Below are positions 11,656-21,255 of a stretch of 64,000 nucleotides of DNA, piece after piece. The translations under genes and the position numbers were made by a program. Below the pieces are notes generated by a model. The model was given only the letters and a program-made list of their open reading frames with translations. It did no database searches and had not been told where the DNA came from. The stretch is from Earliella scabrosa. Lineage: Eukaryota > Basidiomycota > Agaricomycetes > Polyporales > Polyporaceae. The stretch lies in contig JABYQQ010000024.1 in the NCBI GenBank assembly GCA_022605405.1, positions 62,001 to 126,000 on the forward strand. Direction: 5' to 3'. How positions within the stretch are numbered: the first letter of the stretch is position 1; every line of letters begins with the position of its first letter.

Positions 11656-13120
11656 ATGAATGCAGCATCCCACTCGTTTACCTCTAAGGGCCACTGGGCA
11701 CCAGACTTCGCAGATTTTCCCGAACTGCCTCCCCTGCAAGTGCACGAATCGTTCGACTCGTCTACTGCGATCGACTCTTCGGAGTTCCTCTTTGCCGATG
11801 AATCCTGGCACAGCCTGCTCCAAGTCGAGGCGAATTTTGATAGAGCAGAGGAATGCTGGATTATCCATGTTATCAATCTCGCGATACCGCAACTAGTTTC
11901 CAGGGTATGTGCCCTAATCTGCCTGCTACACCCCCGTGTTCACCCATTGCGACAGGGCTTCGCATTTGCAAAGGAGACCGTGAGAACTGATCATCGAACC
12001 TTCGTGGAAGTATATGTGAAAACCAAACGCCACACGCCGCGCCAATACACCCTCCTCGATGTGAGCACCGCCGTTGCACTCGATCCTAGCAGACGCTGAA
12101 GTCTCTTCCTATGCACTTACCTCCAGGAGGCCCCCGCTGACGAAGAGTGGGAGTATTTACGTCTGCATATCAAGATGGCAACTGGTGAAACACCATCGGG
12201 TGACGTCGTCGAGACTGTCATGGTTCGTGATCACGTATTCGTCGTCACGGTTCTGACGAGCGGAGCACTCAATGCATCGTCCCTCTCTAGATCTTCCCAG
12301 TTGAACTACCGAATGATCGCATGCCCTCCTGTGGCGAAAAGCGAAAGGGAGATGCGGGAGACCGTGTAGACGACGATGAACAAGAGTCTGCGTCTGCGGG
12401 TACAATGGACGAGGACGGTCACGAGAAGGAACGCCAACCTAAGATGAACGTCCAAAGCGAGCCTGACGTGGACAATGACCACGAGAACCAACCCGCGCGC
12501 TCCTCCAGAAAGAAGATCCACGCGGAGGCATACAAGGACGTGCAGAAATATGTCATTCTCCCGCCCGCACCTGCACCTCCTCCGGAAGTGCGATGCGGTT
12601 GGGACGGGTGTACGCAGGTCGTCTCACGCGGCAACGTGGCGGCAGGGGTCGAGCACTGGCGCACGCACTTCGTGCCTGGTTCTTCCAAAAACCAGGGGAG
12701 TCGATATCGCTGCAAGCATCCCGACTGCGGTCACAAAGTCGAGACGTGGACTTACAGTCCTTTAGAACGGCATTGGGTGCGCGATCACTTCGGAATCACA
12801 TGGCGCTGCCCTGTAGCAAACTGTGATATGTACCACGAGCCTCTGACGCGACGGGATGCGATCGCTCAACGGCGCAAAATCCATGAGGTGAGTGACTCTG
12901 CCGTCGAACCAAACGACGGCTAATAGAGACCATCTTGCGGACTACATAGAAGCGGGAGAACGCCAAGCAGAAGCGCGAGGATGTGAGGAAGAAGCGGGAG
13001 GAGGCGAAAGCGAAGAAAGATGAACAGGCGCGAACACTGAGCAACGTTGCCCGCCGTACGGCGGACGGAGAGGCGGACGCGCCACCTAGGAAGCGGCACC
13101 AGACGGAGGCGTTCTCCTAG
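11656..13120 (+). CDS. Protein with three CCHH-like zinc fingers
   Basis: Exons 11656-11904, 11956-12060, 12127-12222, 12291-12887 and 12950-13120 splice in frame; the donors are GTATGT, GTGAGC, GTTCGT and GTGAGT. The N-terminal part (exons 1-3) is acidic and hydrophobic without a named motif. Exon 4 has an acidic Asp/Glu stretch and then three consecutive Cys-x4-Cys...His-type modules: CGWDGCTQVV...HWRTHF, CKHPDCGHKV...HWVRDHF and CPVANCDMYH...RRKIH. The last exon is strongly basic (KREEAKAKKDEQ) and could act as a nuclear signal or helix. The architecture suggests a nuclear nucleic-acid-binding protein. The spacing of the Cys and His pairs is longer than in classical C2H2 fingers, so DNA binding is inferred. 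The start is the first ATG of the open exon. Confidence 0.8.
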
Positions 13121-13690
13121 TATAGCTGTCGCTGGGTACTCTACTAGCTCTGCATGTACATGATGCGAACAGTGTAATTCTTCTCAGATCAAAGCAAGAG
13201 GCCGAGTGTATCCAAAACCACCTGCTTCAATTACCCCTCAAACCATCGACAAGAGCTGGCCACCCTGTCGCATTCCCAAAGCACCCAAAAAGCAATCTCA
13301 GACGACGAGGCACGGTATACGTCAACTACTATGCATTGCGTCGAGAGCCTCGCATACACAACAGCTATTACAAATCTAAGCCTCGCGCTCCCACCGCACG
13401 CTGCACACACCCGAATTGAAGCTGTAGTGCTCGCCAAACACACGTCGAGCGGGATCGTACGTACTAGTGCGGGCGCAGGTCCAGCACCAACACCGACAAG
13501 CCGAACGTCTGGGCGACAAGGCACGGTTGGGCGGGCGGCGTCAGCTATGGAGAGGTGGGGACGAGGACCCAGCGAGGACCACCGTGAGCATGCAGCCGCT
13601 GCACGACGGGCCGTGGTAGATGCACATCGTCCTGTATTCTGCTTGATTTGATCTTGTCATGTCTTCAACTTGCGCCTTCGTGGTCGAGCG
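13121..13690. other. Intergenic, possible far relics of the GCFC-like gene
   Basis: Short minus-strand open pieces continue beyond the recognisable part of the adjacent GCFC/NTR2-like pseudogene, but I could not align any of them confidently to that family. No plus-strand gene was seen. Confidence 0.35.
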
Positions 13691-13849
13691 TTGGAATAGT
13701 CTGAACGGGGGATTGGCGAACGACCTCACAACTGGGGCGTGAAAGTGGTGTATGCGCCTTCGGGGGGAGGGGGGGCGGGAAGTGAAGGATAGACGTTCTT
13801 CCGAAACATACGTTCCTCCGGTTCATCTCCACGCTCGCAGGATTAAGCC

Positions 13850-15197
13850 TGTACATGGGCCCCGACGCGTTGATAAACTCGTAAGCACATTGTCGAGCAG
13901 GGGGTCTCGGCATTTGGCCGCTTTGACGTCTGCCATGAGCTTCTTGCCATCCGCGAGAAGCTTTCCGACAGCCGTGCGGCTGGGGTCCGCGTCCGCGGGC
14001 AGAAGCGGGCCCTCAGTCGAGTAGCTAAGCCCTCTTGCTCGTTGAGCTGATTCTAGTTGGTGGCGCGACGTTGCATAGGCTGCGCCTGGCGTACGGTTGG
14101 CGGCGCGGTAGGTGAATTGACGGATGGGATGACACGCTCGAGTTCGTCCACCCCATCATCTTTGGGCTAGAGAGAAGGCGGAATACTTAGTAAGAGTGTG
14201 AGATCCTCGCTGTGCAATCATGTCTGCGCGTTCTTGGGAGACATGCTCCTTCTCGAGCTTCTCTAGGGGTAAAAACTAGCGGTGGGACGGACGGAGGCAA
14301 CTGTTAGACGGCGAACAATGGAGATGGTATCACGATGATTTAATTAGCTTACCCGCTCGCCTAGGAACACTCTCGACCCACTCGCGGAACGCAGTGACCC
14401 AAATTTGCAGCGCCCGTTGTACGGACAGACGTATACTATGGTCGGTTGAGATTCGTTGGTTGGTACGAAGATGGACTGGTAGACGTACTTGGAAGTTGGA
14501 AAGGGCCTGTACGTCGGCTTTGGTACTGGTTCAGCAGATTGGGGGCGCCGGCCACCACGGCACACCTTTTCGACACCCATCCTCTTGTCTCTTCGTCTTA
14601 TTCATCAGTGCGGAGTCTCCGAATGAGGGAACAATTGTGCGATACCTACGCGTCTACAATTATCTCGTTCATCCCTTCACGCTTCTGCGCTTCTTTCTTT
14701 CGTCGGCGATCCTCTCCTGAGCGCCGGTGTACTCGGCAAACCCTAGGAATCGTGATTCAGCAGGGTGACCTGTATGTGTTAGAGATGAAGTATATGCATC
14801 CAACTCGTCCTCTTCCTTCATCGGTCTCCTTTCAGGATGTGGCCCTTTCGAGTAGTCGTCCCGCTCAGTCAGAGATGATGAGATGTAATCGTCATCCGGC
14901 TTGCTCGCGCGGAGACGCTCCCGCTTCTGTATAAAGCCTGTGTCTTCATCTAGTTGTGATGATAAGCTAAGGGCCGCAGGGAAAGATTCGTGAAGACATA
15001 GCTACCATACTGCTGAGGGCTGACAACTGGGCCGGGGCCGGGGAGTCGATGTCCATGGAAATATCTGCATCATACAACTCCCCTGCTGCTAGTGGACGCC
15101 GTGCGGAAGTTGCCTTGAGTTGCAACATGTACGCAGCATCGTAGGTCGGCCCAGTGGATGGTGGTTTGTCAGTCGACTCGAAGTTAACGTCGTCCAT
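13850..15197 (-). pseudogene. GCFC/NTR2-like splicing factor, main part, frame-broken
   Basis: Family proteins (PAXBP1/GCFC2/NTR2 type) act with the spliceosome disassembly machinery. The order of pieces matches the fungal family as I recall it: GPTYDAAYMLQLKA and ELYDADISMDID near 15100-15197; then GPHPERRPMKEEDELDA and FAEYTGAQERIAD (about 14700-14840); KREGMNEIIVDA (about 14650-14680, in another frame); RGGRRPQSAEPVPKPTYRPF (about 14500-14555); TAFREWVESV (about 14370); EKLEKEHVSQERADMIAQR (about 14215-14270); VDELERVIPSVNSP (about 14110-14150); and YSTEGPLLPADAD to KCRDPLLDN (about 13900-14010). Introns are retained, so this is not a processed copy. At least two frameshifts break it, near 14700 (after QERIAD) and near 14055 (stop after RRATN). 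The rest of the GCFC domain is not recognisable. Confidence 0.7.
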
Positions 15198-15377
15198 GTC
15201 CGGAGGGTCAATCTATGGATATCTGACTGCCATGGCCCGTAGGCGGCCGGTGCGGGCGCATCCACCTGCTCTAGAACGCTTTAGCACGCCAGGATGACTT
15301 GAACGTGGATATCATTAGAATAGCGTAGCGTACATGAGGGCTCAGGGGTTGTGATGCTGACCGCGTACCCCTACACC

Positions 15378-17400
15378 TTACACAAACGCCGACAGACCGG
15401 CGGCCTGCACCTTCGCAGGCTCCTCGCGGTTCAGCAGCCCGATGAGCGGGATGAGCTCCGCGCGAATCTGGTCGCCGACCTGATCCGGAGCGGTGGGGTC
15501 GAGCACGAATGCGAACACCTGCAGGAGCTTGTCGAGGTACGGGTGCAGGACAGCCGGCTGCGTCTTGAACAGGTGGAAAATCGCGCGGAAGACGGGCCGG
15601 TTCTCGAGGTAGCCGTTCCGGAGCTGGAGCGCATCGAAGAACACGGGCAGGACCTGGTCGAGCGGCACCGCCGCCACGATCATCCGCACCACGGCGCCGA
15701 CCGCGTTGTCGCGAGCGTTGAACTTCGCCGCGGGCGCGTCGGGCGCGACGACGAAGATCGGGCGGAGGGCGGTGAGGATCTGGAGGTACTGAGGCGAGAG
15801 GTCCATGTCCGAGTGCTCGATGAGGAGACCGGACGCGAACGCAGCGTTGCACTGCACTTCCGGCTCGTTGTCGCTCAACGCGGTGAAGAAGAGGTCCATC
15901 AGGAACTGAGTCCAGGGCGTTATGGCGTTCTTCATGCCGCCGATGATCTCGGACAGAGTTCCGATGGCAGATGAACGATCGCTGAGGGAGCGTTTCTTTT
16001 TCTGAAGACGCACGACATGTTAGCATACAATAGGGACGATGACAAGAGCGTGTACTGACGTAGTACTTCATGATCAGAGGCGCAAACTTCTCGTGACCAG
16101 ACACACAATGCGGCCCAAGAACGGTGGCGAGCGCAGCGACGATGTCGCCAGCAGACGAGATGAGGATCGAGTCGTACATCGGCCTCGTCCTGGTCAGGGT
16201 CCTGCTGGCAGATGGCCTTCTGCTCAAGGACCTGGACGGCGATGTTCGCGAAGTGGTCTGCACCTGTTACGCAATTGATGGTCAACCAACGAAAGGGGAG
16301 AAGAGGTATATACGACACGCACGGTCCTCCAAGAATGCTGGGCCGAGCTTCTGGATCGTCTCGGCGAGACCGACGCACAGGCTCGAGACGACCTTCCTGT
16401 GAACGAATTTCTAGTCAGTATCAAGTAGACGAGGAGAAGATCAGGGAACAGAGATCTGTACTATATTAAGGTCTCACGCGCCCGTTGGGCATCGAAGTGA
16501 GCTGAGTTAAATCTTTCATCACATGGCGCGCTCGCCAGAAGAGGCAGCACACTCGGACGGCAGAGAAAGGACACGTACTTGTTGTCCTCGGTCTCGTACA
16601 TCTCGAAGAGCTGCGGGACGATGTGGGAGACAAGCTGCTTCACCCTCGGTTCGAGAGGGACAGCGTTCTGCGATGTGTTACACATTATCAGCATACCCTA
16701 CAGAACATCGAGTCGTGCTTCGAGACCAACTTACAGTATAACCAGGCTGCCACTCCTTCGGTTCGCTGAGTTCGTAGAACGTGCGGGTGATCTCGAGCAG
16801 GGAGTCGGTCGCGCTCTTGCGGATGCCCTCGTAGAAGTGCGGGAGGAGGGCGAGCAGCTTGAGCGTGCACTGCTCGACGTACGGCGGGAAGTGGGTCTTG
16901 GTCGCCGCAAAGACCGTGCCGATCGTGTCCGCCGCAATCTCCTTCTCGATGTAGATGCCGGTGCTGGCCTCGAGGATCGAGTCCAGGTTGACCTCCTCGA
17001 CGTTCACGTCGTCAGAGACGTTGATCGCGCTGGACGGAGTGAGGCCAGACGCGAAGTTCGCAGCCGTCCAGCTCGAATGTCGGTCAGCACACGATGGACG
17101 AGCACTCACAGGTCGTTCTTCATCGCCTTGATCGGGCTCGTCATAGCTCTGAAAGAGCGCCTTGACGACCTCCGGGAGGTACGGCGCGAATTCTTCCTCG
17201 CTGAAGAACAAGAAGCTGCACTCCTTGAGGCGCGCGCCGCCCACCTGGATGCCGTTGAACGCCTGGCCCATCATGTCCGCAAAGTACGGGTGGAGGGCAT
17301 CCTTGCCTACCGCCTCGGCGAAGGTGCCAACGGCGTCCATCGTGATGCGGCGGAGCTCCTCCTTGGACGCCGCCTTTCTCAGCTTCAAGTAGGAAATTTG
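15378..17400 (-). pseudogene. Importin-4/Kap123-type importin, C-terminal half only
   Basis: Importins of this class carry ribosomal proteins and histones into the nucleus through HEAT repeats. The sequence begins in mid-protein (RRITMDAVGTFAEAVGK near 17350) and runs through EKEIAADTIGTVFAATK, YEGIRKSATDSLLEI, VVSSLCVGLAETIQKLGPAF, CQQDPDQDE, YDSILISSAGDIVAALA and KKKRSLSDRSSAIGTLSE to a stop at 15378. Introns are intact in style, for example after WQPGYT at 16734 and after TEDN near 16590. The N-terminal half (about 550 residues in the family) is absent: sequence upstream of 17400 belongs to another gene. A frameshift lies near 16180 between DPDQDEA and MYDSIL, and a short segment between SFLFF and EEEFAPYLP seems deleted. 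It is therefore a truncated, decaying copy. Confidence 0.8.
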
Positions 17401-17410
17401 ACGACTCACC

Positions 17411-17607
17411 TCCTCGTTTCCACCGAACTGAGCGTACATCTGGCCTTCCTACGCGTCTTCTTCAGCTTCGCGGCGGGAACACTCGGTGGTTCGTCCGCCT
17501 CCGTCCTCTCAGCGGGTCAGCGCAGTGTCCTGATCTGGCGTGAAGATGCGTGCGCGCTGTGTGGGTTTTGACTTCCTGCGTTTGAACATCACTGGGGCTC
17601 CGGCCAT
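17411..17607 (-). pseudogene. GCFC/NTR2-like splicing factor, N-terminal piece
   Basis: The minus-strand ATG at 17607 opens MAGAPVMFKRRKSKPTQRAR, the characteristic basic start of fungal GCFC/NTR2-like proteins. The frame hits a TGA near 17510. The next frame resumes family-like sequence with ADEPPSVPAAKLKKTRRKA, and a third frame gives AQFGGNEE followed by a GTGAGT donor at about 17410. These three pieces match the order in the family, so at least two frameshifts have occurred. The rest of the gene resumes 2.2 kb away at 15197, on the far side of the importin fragment. The gene is divergent from the acidic coiled-coil gene starting at 17809. Confidence 0.65.
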
Positions 17608-17808
17608 TTTTTCAGCCAAGGCAGTTCCAGTGAAGCCGCAGATCTAGAGGGCGATGCACATAAGTATGATAGAGAGCAAGGACAAACGTCCGAGACTCCG
17701 AGTCTTGACTCTCCGTCGCAAACGGCGCGGACCCCGGACACTCCCCGGTATGCGGCAGGTATCCGGGCGTCTAACTGTCTCTCTCGTCTTGCCTCCATTA
17801 ATCTGCAC

Positions 17809-18541
17809 ATGTCCGATTCCGAAGACTACTTCGATGACGATTTTGTTCTCGACGAACACGATCGGGCTGTACTCGACGCCCAAGAGAGGAAGTATTTAGA
17901 AGGGCAACAGCAACAGCAGCGGCTGCAGCGGCAGCAACAACAACAACAACCCGCACCACCACCCACGGCGGAGATGACCCGTACGGCCCTCCGACGGCCA
18001 ATCGAGTCAGATGTGTCCCTTCCTGCAGCAAAGAAGCCCAAGACGGTACATGGGGCGCGATCGGTCGCGCCCACGGAGATGCCGATAGGCGTCGGAGGTA
18101 CGTCTGTTCGTCCGACATGTGTTTCGAGCACCTCCTGCTGTTCCTCCTCATTCTCATCATCGTCGCGTCCCTATTCCTGGCCCTTTAACGTGGCCTCCCG
18201 CTATCGCAGGTTTGCGGAACAGGCGACCGCAATCTACACTAGGACAGATCCAGACTGTCCGAGCTGAGCCGCCCATCCAGAACCCATGCCCCTCGAGCTC
18301 TCCTGGAGTCGCGCCATCACAGTCAAATGCGACCCCTTCTTCCAGTACTATCGACCGACTAGGATCTGTGGATGGTCACTCGCGTCAAGCAAGTGTCCCG
18401 TCAGCAGCTCCACGGCAACCACAGCCTTTGCCCGCGCGCGAAGGTATCCCCGAACGGGATCTTGGAGCAGAAATCAACGCGTTACGGGCTGAGATCCAGG
18501 AGGTGCGTCGTATGGTGAACGAGCTGAGACGCAGTGATTGA
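17809..18541 (+). CDS. Acidic-N-terminus coiled-coil protein, function unknown
   Basis: Two exons, 17809-18097 and 18210-18541, with donor GTACGT and acceptor CGCAG, give about 206 residues. The start MSDSEDYFDDDFVLDE is acidic. A Gln-rich stretch follows (CAG/CAA microsatellite at 17906-17951), then a KKPK-type basic patch, a Ser/Pro linker and a C-terminal heptad-like helix (AEINALRAEIQEVRRMVNEL). The acidic Tyr-Phe-Asp start plus a later coiled coil recalls the N-termini of ATRIP/Rad26-like checkpoint proteins and of Mph1/FANCM-like helicases, but that resemblance is weak and no helicase domain follows. It is divergent, about 200 bp from the ATG of the GCFC-like pseudogene. Confidence 0.65.
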
Positions 18542-18544
18542 GTG

Positions 18545-19860
18545 CAGCAGCGAGCGCGTGCGATGGCGGTGGACGGCATCGAAAAGCGGCGGTCAGTCAA
18601 GCGCTCCGCCCTATCAGCTCCACGATACTCATTCAGACATCCAGACTGTATATGGCACACAGGCGGCGGGCCATATATAACGAAATCCAATTCAGGTTTC
18701 TTTGTATGACGTTGGAAGCGCCAGTGCGAGTCCTGGCCCTCTCGGTGCGTACAACTGTTGTTCCTGACATCTCAGGAAATGCTGACAACGCTTCCACCCA
18801 GATTTATCCGTCTCCTTTCTTGACGCAGCTATTGCTAGATTTCCACTCTCGTTGGGTGACTTGGTCTTCGCAGGTTCGAATTTTCTGTGTCAGACCGTCG
18901 TTGTTGGGCCCTCAAGTATTGTCGTCCATCTCATGAGCGCGTGGTACTACGCATAGCACAGGGATTCATGATCAATATCTGCATACACCTCGCACATTGT
19001 CTTCGTTCACATATCTTCCGTCGATCCTGTTGAGACCAAATTTGATCATGGGAACCCACCAAGTTGACGATATACGCGACCAAACATGCTCGCACATCCC
19101 TCGCCCAAGTAGGCGCAAGTCCACACCTACAGGCGATCTGATCCAGCTGCACATGGTGGCGCCAATATATATAAGGGTTGCTCACCACCCGGACGTGACA
19201 GTGGCGCATGTCTGCTGTTCAACCGGCTCCGCCCGGGCGCCCACAATGGCCACAACTCCTGCCCCGGCCGGCCCTCCCCCCACAAATGCCCTCTAGGCAG
19301 TCCTAGGTGCCGGCTCAGCTATGGTCCTCTGGTTTCAAACCTTACAGTCAAAGTGTGTAGTACATATGACATAGGTATCCAGTCAATTAGAACGTATTCC
19401 AAACCCATTGTTGCCTGCCCGGTCTGTCCAGCTAGCCCACCATCCAGCTTCTGCTTCACAGTGGACGCAGTGAGCTTTGTCTCTACCTGTGAACACTTCT
19501 CATCCCCCTGATGGCCTGTCATTGTTACTGCATGCTCCTAGGGAGACTCACTGCGAGTTGTATTCCAATAGTGGCTCCCGACGCTGGTCTGTATTGAGAG
19601 ACCTCAATCAGCATATGGTGGTGCTGTCGACCTGGTGCTGTGGGAGGCCACTGTATACCGTTACTGCCACTCACGCCGGCTGGTATACTCAGTCTCATCA
19701 AACAAAGCTGGCTGGCCGGGCGTGTCATACTTACGTGAAGGCCCAGATCTACTCCAGCAGCCACACTGCCCCGCTCGCGATCCCCTGCACCGTTCGAGCC
19801 ATTTTGTCAGATCATACTTACTAATAACAAACTCGGGCTACTAGTACATCCAGGGACCAT
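18545..19860. other. Intergenic, left flank of the KDZ/TET island
   Basis: No supported gene. Short open frames on both strands lack splicing logic or motifs. A GGCCGG-rich patch at about 19255-19275 resembles the GGCCGGCC-rich sequence near 35.1-35.7 kb on the other side of the island. I could not identify a clear terminal inverted repeat or target duplication by eye. Confidence 0.35.
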
Positions 19861-19861
19861 G

Positions 19862-21100
19862 TCATAACTCTTCGTCATCGCCAGTCTCTCCTTCCCCGTT
19901 CCCGGCCTGCGCAAAGAGCATTCGGTTATAGTCCAACCAATGCCTTGCCGCGTTCTGCGCACGCATCCCAACTGTCCGGCCGAGAGCACGTCGGAGCTCC
20001 ACGAGTGAGTTCCTTTCGTCAACAAGCTCGGCTAGCATCGTGCGCGAGTGGCTGAGAGCCTGGAGGGTGTGATCGCGCGCCCCCTCGGCTGCTGTGTGTT
20101 TCGAGACGAGCGGGGACAGCCGCGGATTGTCGACTGGGGACGGAGATCGCTCGCTGTTGAGCTCGGAAAATGACAGCTTCCGGGCGGCACGAGCATCTCC
20201 CATTCCTGTCGCTGACGGTCGGTCGGCTCGTGGGGTCCACTCTCCAACGGGCCCGGGACTCGGCAAGCCCGCAAAGCGGTCGATTTGCGGGCTGGACACC
20301 TGGAAGGCGCGGTCGAGCGTATCCCGAGCCGATGTGCTTCCGCCCCCGTCCATCGGCGACGGAGATCGCTCGCGCTCGCTGTTGAGCAGGGCGAACACCA
20401 GCTTTTGAGCGGGTCGAGCATCCCTCACTCCCGTTGCCAATGGTCGGTCGGCTCGTGGAGTCCACTCTCCGACGGGCCCTGGAGTTGGCAAGTCCGCGAG
20501 GCGGTCGGGAGTGCGAGGGCGATCCCCATCCCCTGCAAGTCGTCTCGGCGGAGTTGTAGCAGCGCGGGCCGGCTCGAACCCGCCCTCAGCCTCGCCCACT
20601 GGCCCCAATGGAGGTGATGCGGCTAGCGAGCTGTTGCGCGGGATGGTCGTCGGCAACCGCGCCGGCGCGGTTTGTGCTCGACCGCCTGCAGGCCGAGACG
20701 CACGCTGCGCGTCGCGCGTCAGCTCCATGCGAGACAGGTCGTCCGCGCATTCCAGGGTGGGACTATGCTCGAGACCGGCGTCCTGCCTCTGCTCGCCGAC
20801 AGGCACAGTCGGTGACAAAAAAACCGGGGTCGGGGAGTGGATGCGCACGCGCCGCGATCGCAATGGACCCGTCTCATTTGCGTCCTCGATGTTGTCGACC
20901 TCTGATTAGACGCGATGAGAAAGTTGCTGAAGTACATTCTAAGACGCGTCCTCACCTATCCGCTCGGCAGATGTCGACCGGCCGTGGCCGCTGCGAGTGC
21001 GAGTGCGTTTGCGAGGAACCTTGGGCTGCTATCGGCATCAGAAGACTCCTTTGAGTCAAGGTCGGTCCGAGCTCCAGAGAACACGCACCTTGTTGGACAT
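19862..21100 (-). CDS. Ser/Pro-rich island protein with duplicated segment
   Basis: Three exons: 21089-21100 (four codons, MSNK), 20956-21028 and 19862-20901. Introns of 60 and 54 bp join them, and the coding length of 1125 nt is a clean multiple of three (374 residues). The second exon is highly basic (QPKVPRKRTRTRSGHGRS), a likely nuclear signal. The long exon is disordered and holds two copies of a roughly 50-residue unit containing PGPVGEWTPRADRP and LNSERSPSP. The C-terminus (ALSHSRTMLAELVDERNSLV) is predicted helical. No enzyme motif is present. It starts 155 bp from the divergent Zn2Cys6 coiled-coil gene, so the two probably share a promoter. Its role is unknown; the setting suggests a nuclear accessory protein of the element. 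Confidence 0.75.
20150..20510 (-). repeat. Intragenic direct duplication, about 225-bp period
   Basis: Two diverged head-to-tail copies inside the Ser/Pro-rich island gene. Both encode a D-R-x-A-x-L-P-x-P-G-P-V-G-E-W-T-P-R-A-D-R-P core followed by an Asp-Ala-Arg, Lys-Leu and Ser-Glu-Arg-rich segment. The reading frame is maintained. Confidence 0.8.
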
Positions 21101-21255
21101 GGTTTGGGTTCAGAGGCCGCCGCGAGCTCGTGCGGGCCCGCCGTCCGCGATCTCCGAACGAGCGCCGCAAATTTTGCGTCGGGCGCCTAATCCGAAATCC
21201 GGCTTTCAACATTCCCCTTCACTCACCTGCAAACGAGTCCCTGCACCACTGAACG
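21101..21255. promoter_or_regulatory. Divergent promoter between island genes
   Basis: Only about 155 bp separate the ATG of the minus-strand Ser/Pro-rich gene (21100) from the ATG of the plus-strand Zn2Cys6 coiled-coil gene (21256). Both transcription starts must lie here, so the pair is probably co-expressed. No TATA element is obvious. Confidence 0.6.

Noticed and set aside
15271..16263. 330-codon minus-strand frame overlapping the importin fragment
   Set aside because: Only its short middle part (MYDSIL to MKYY) is importin sequence; the rest reads through introns and out-of-frame exons.
16579..17571. 330-codon plus-strand frame opposite the importin fragment
   Set aside because: Antisense shadow of HEAT-repeat exons in GC-rich DNA; no domain of its own.
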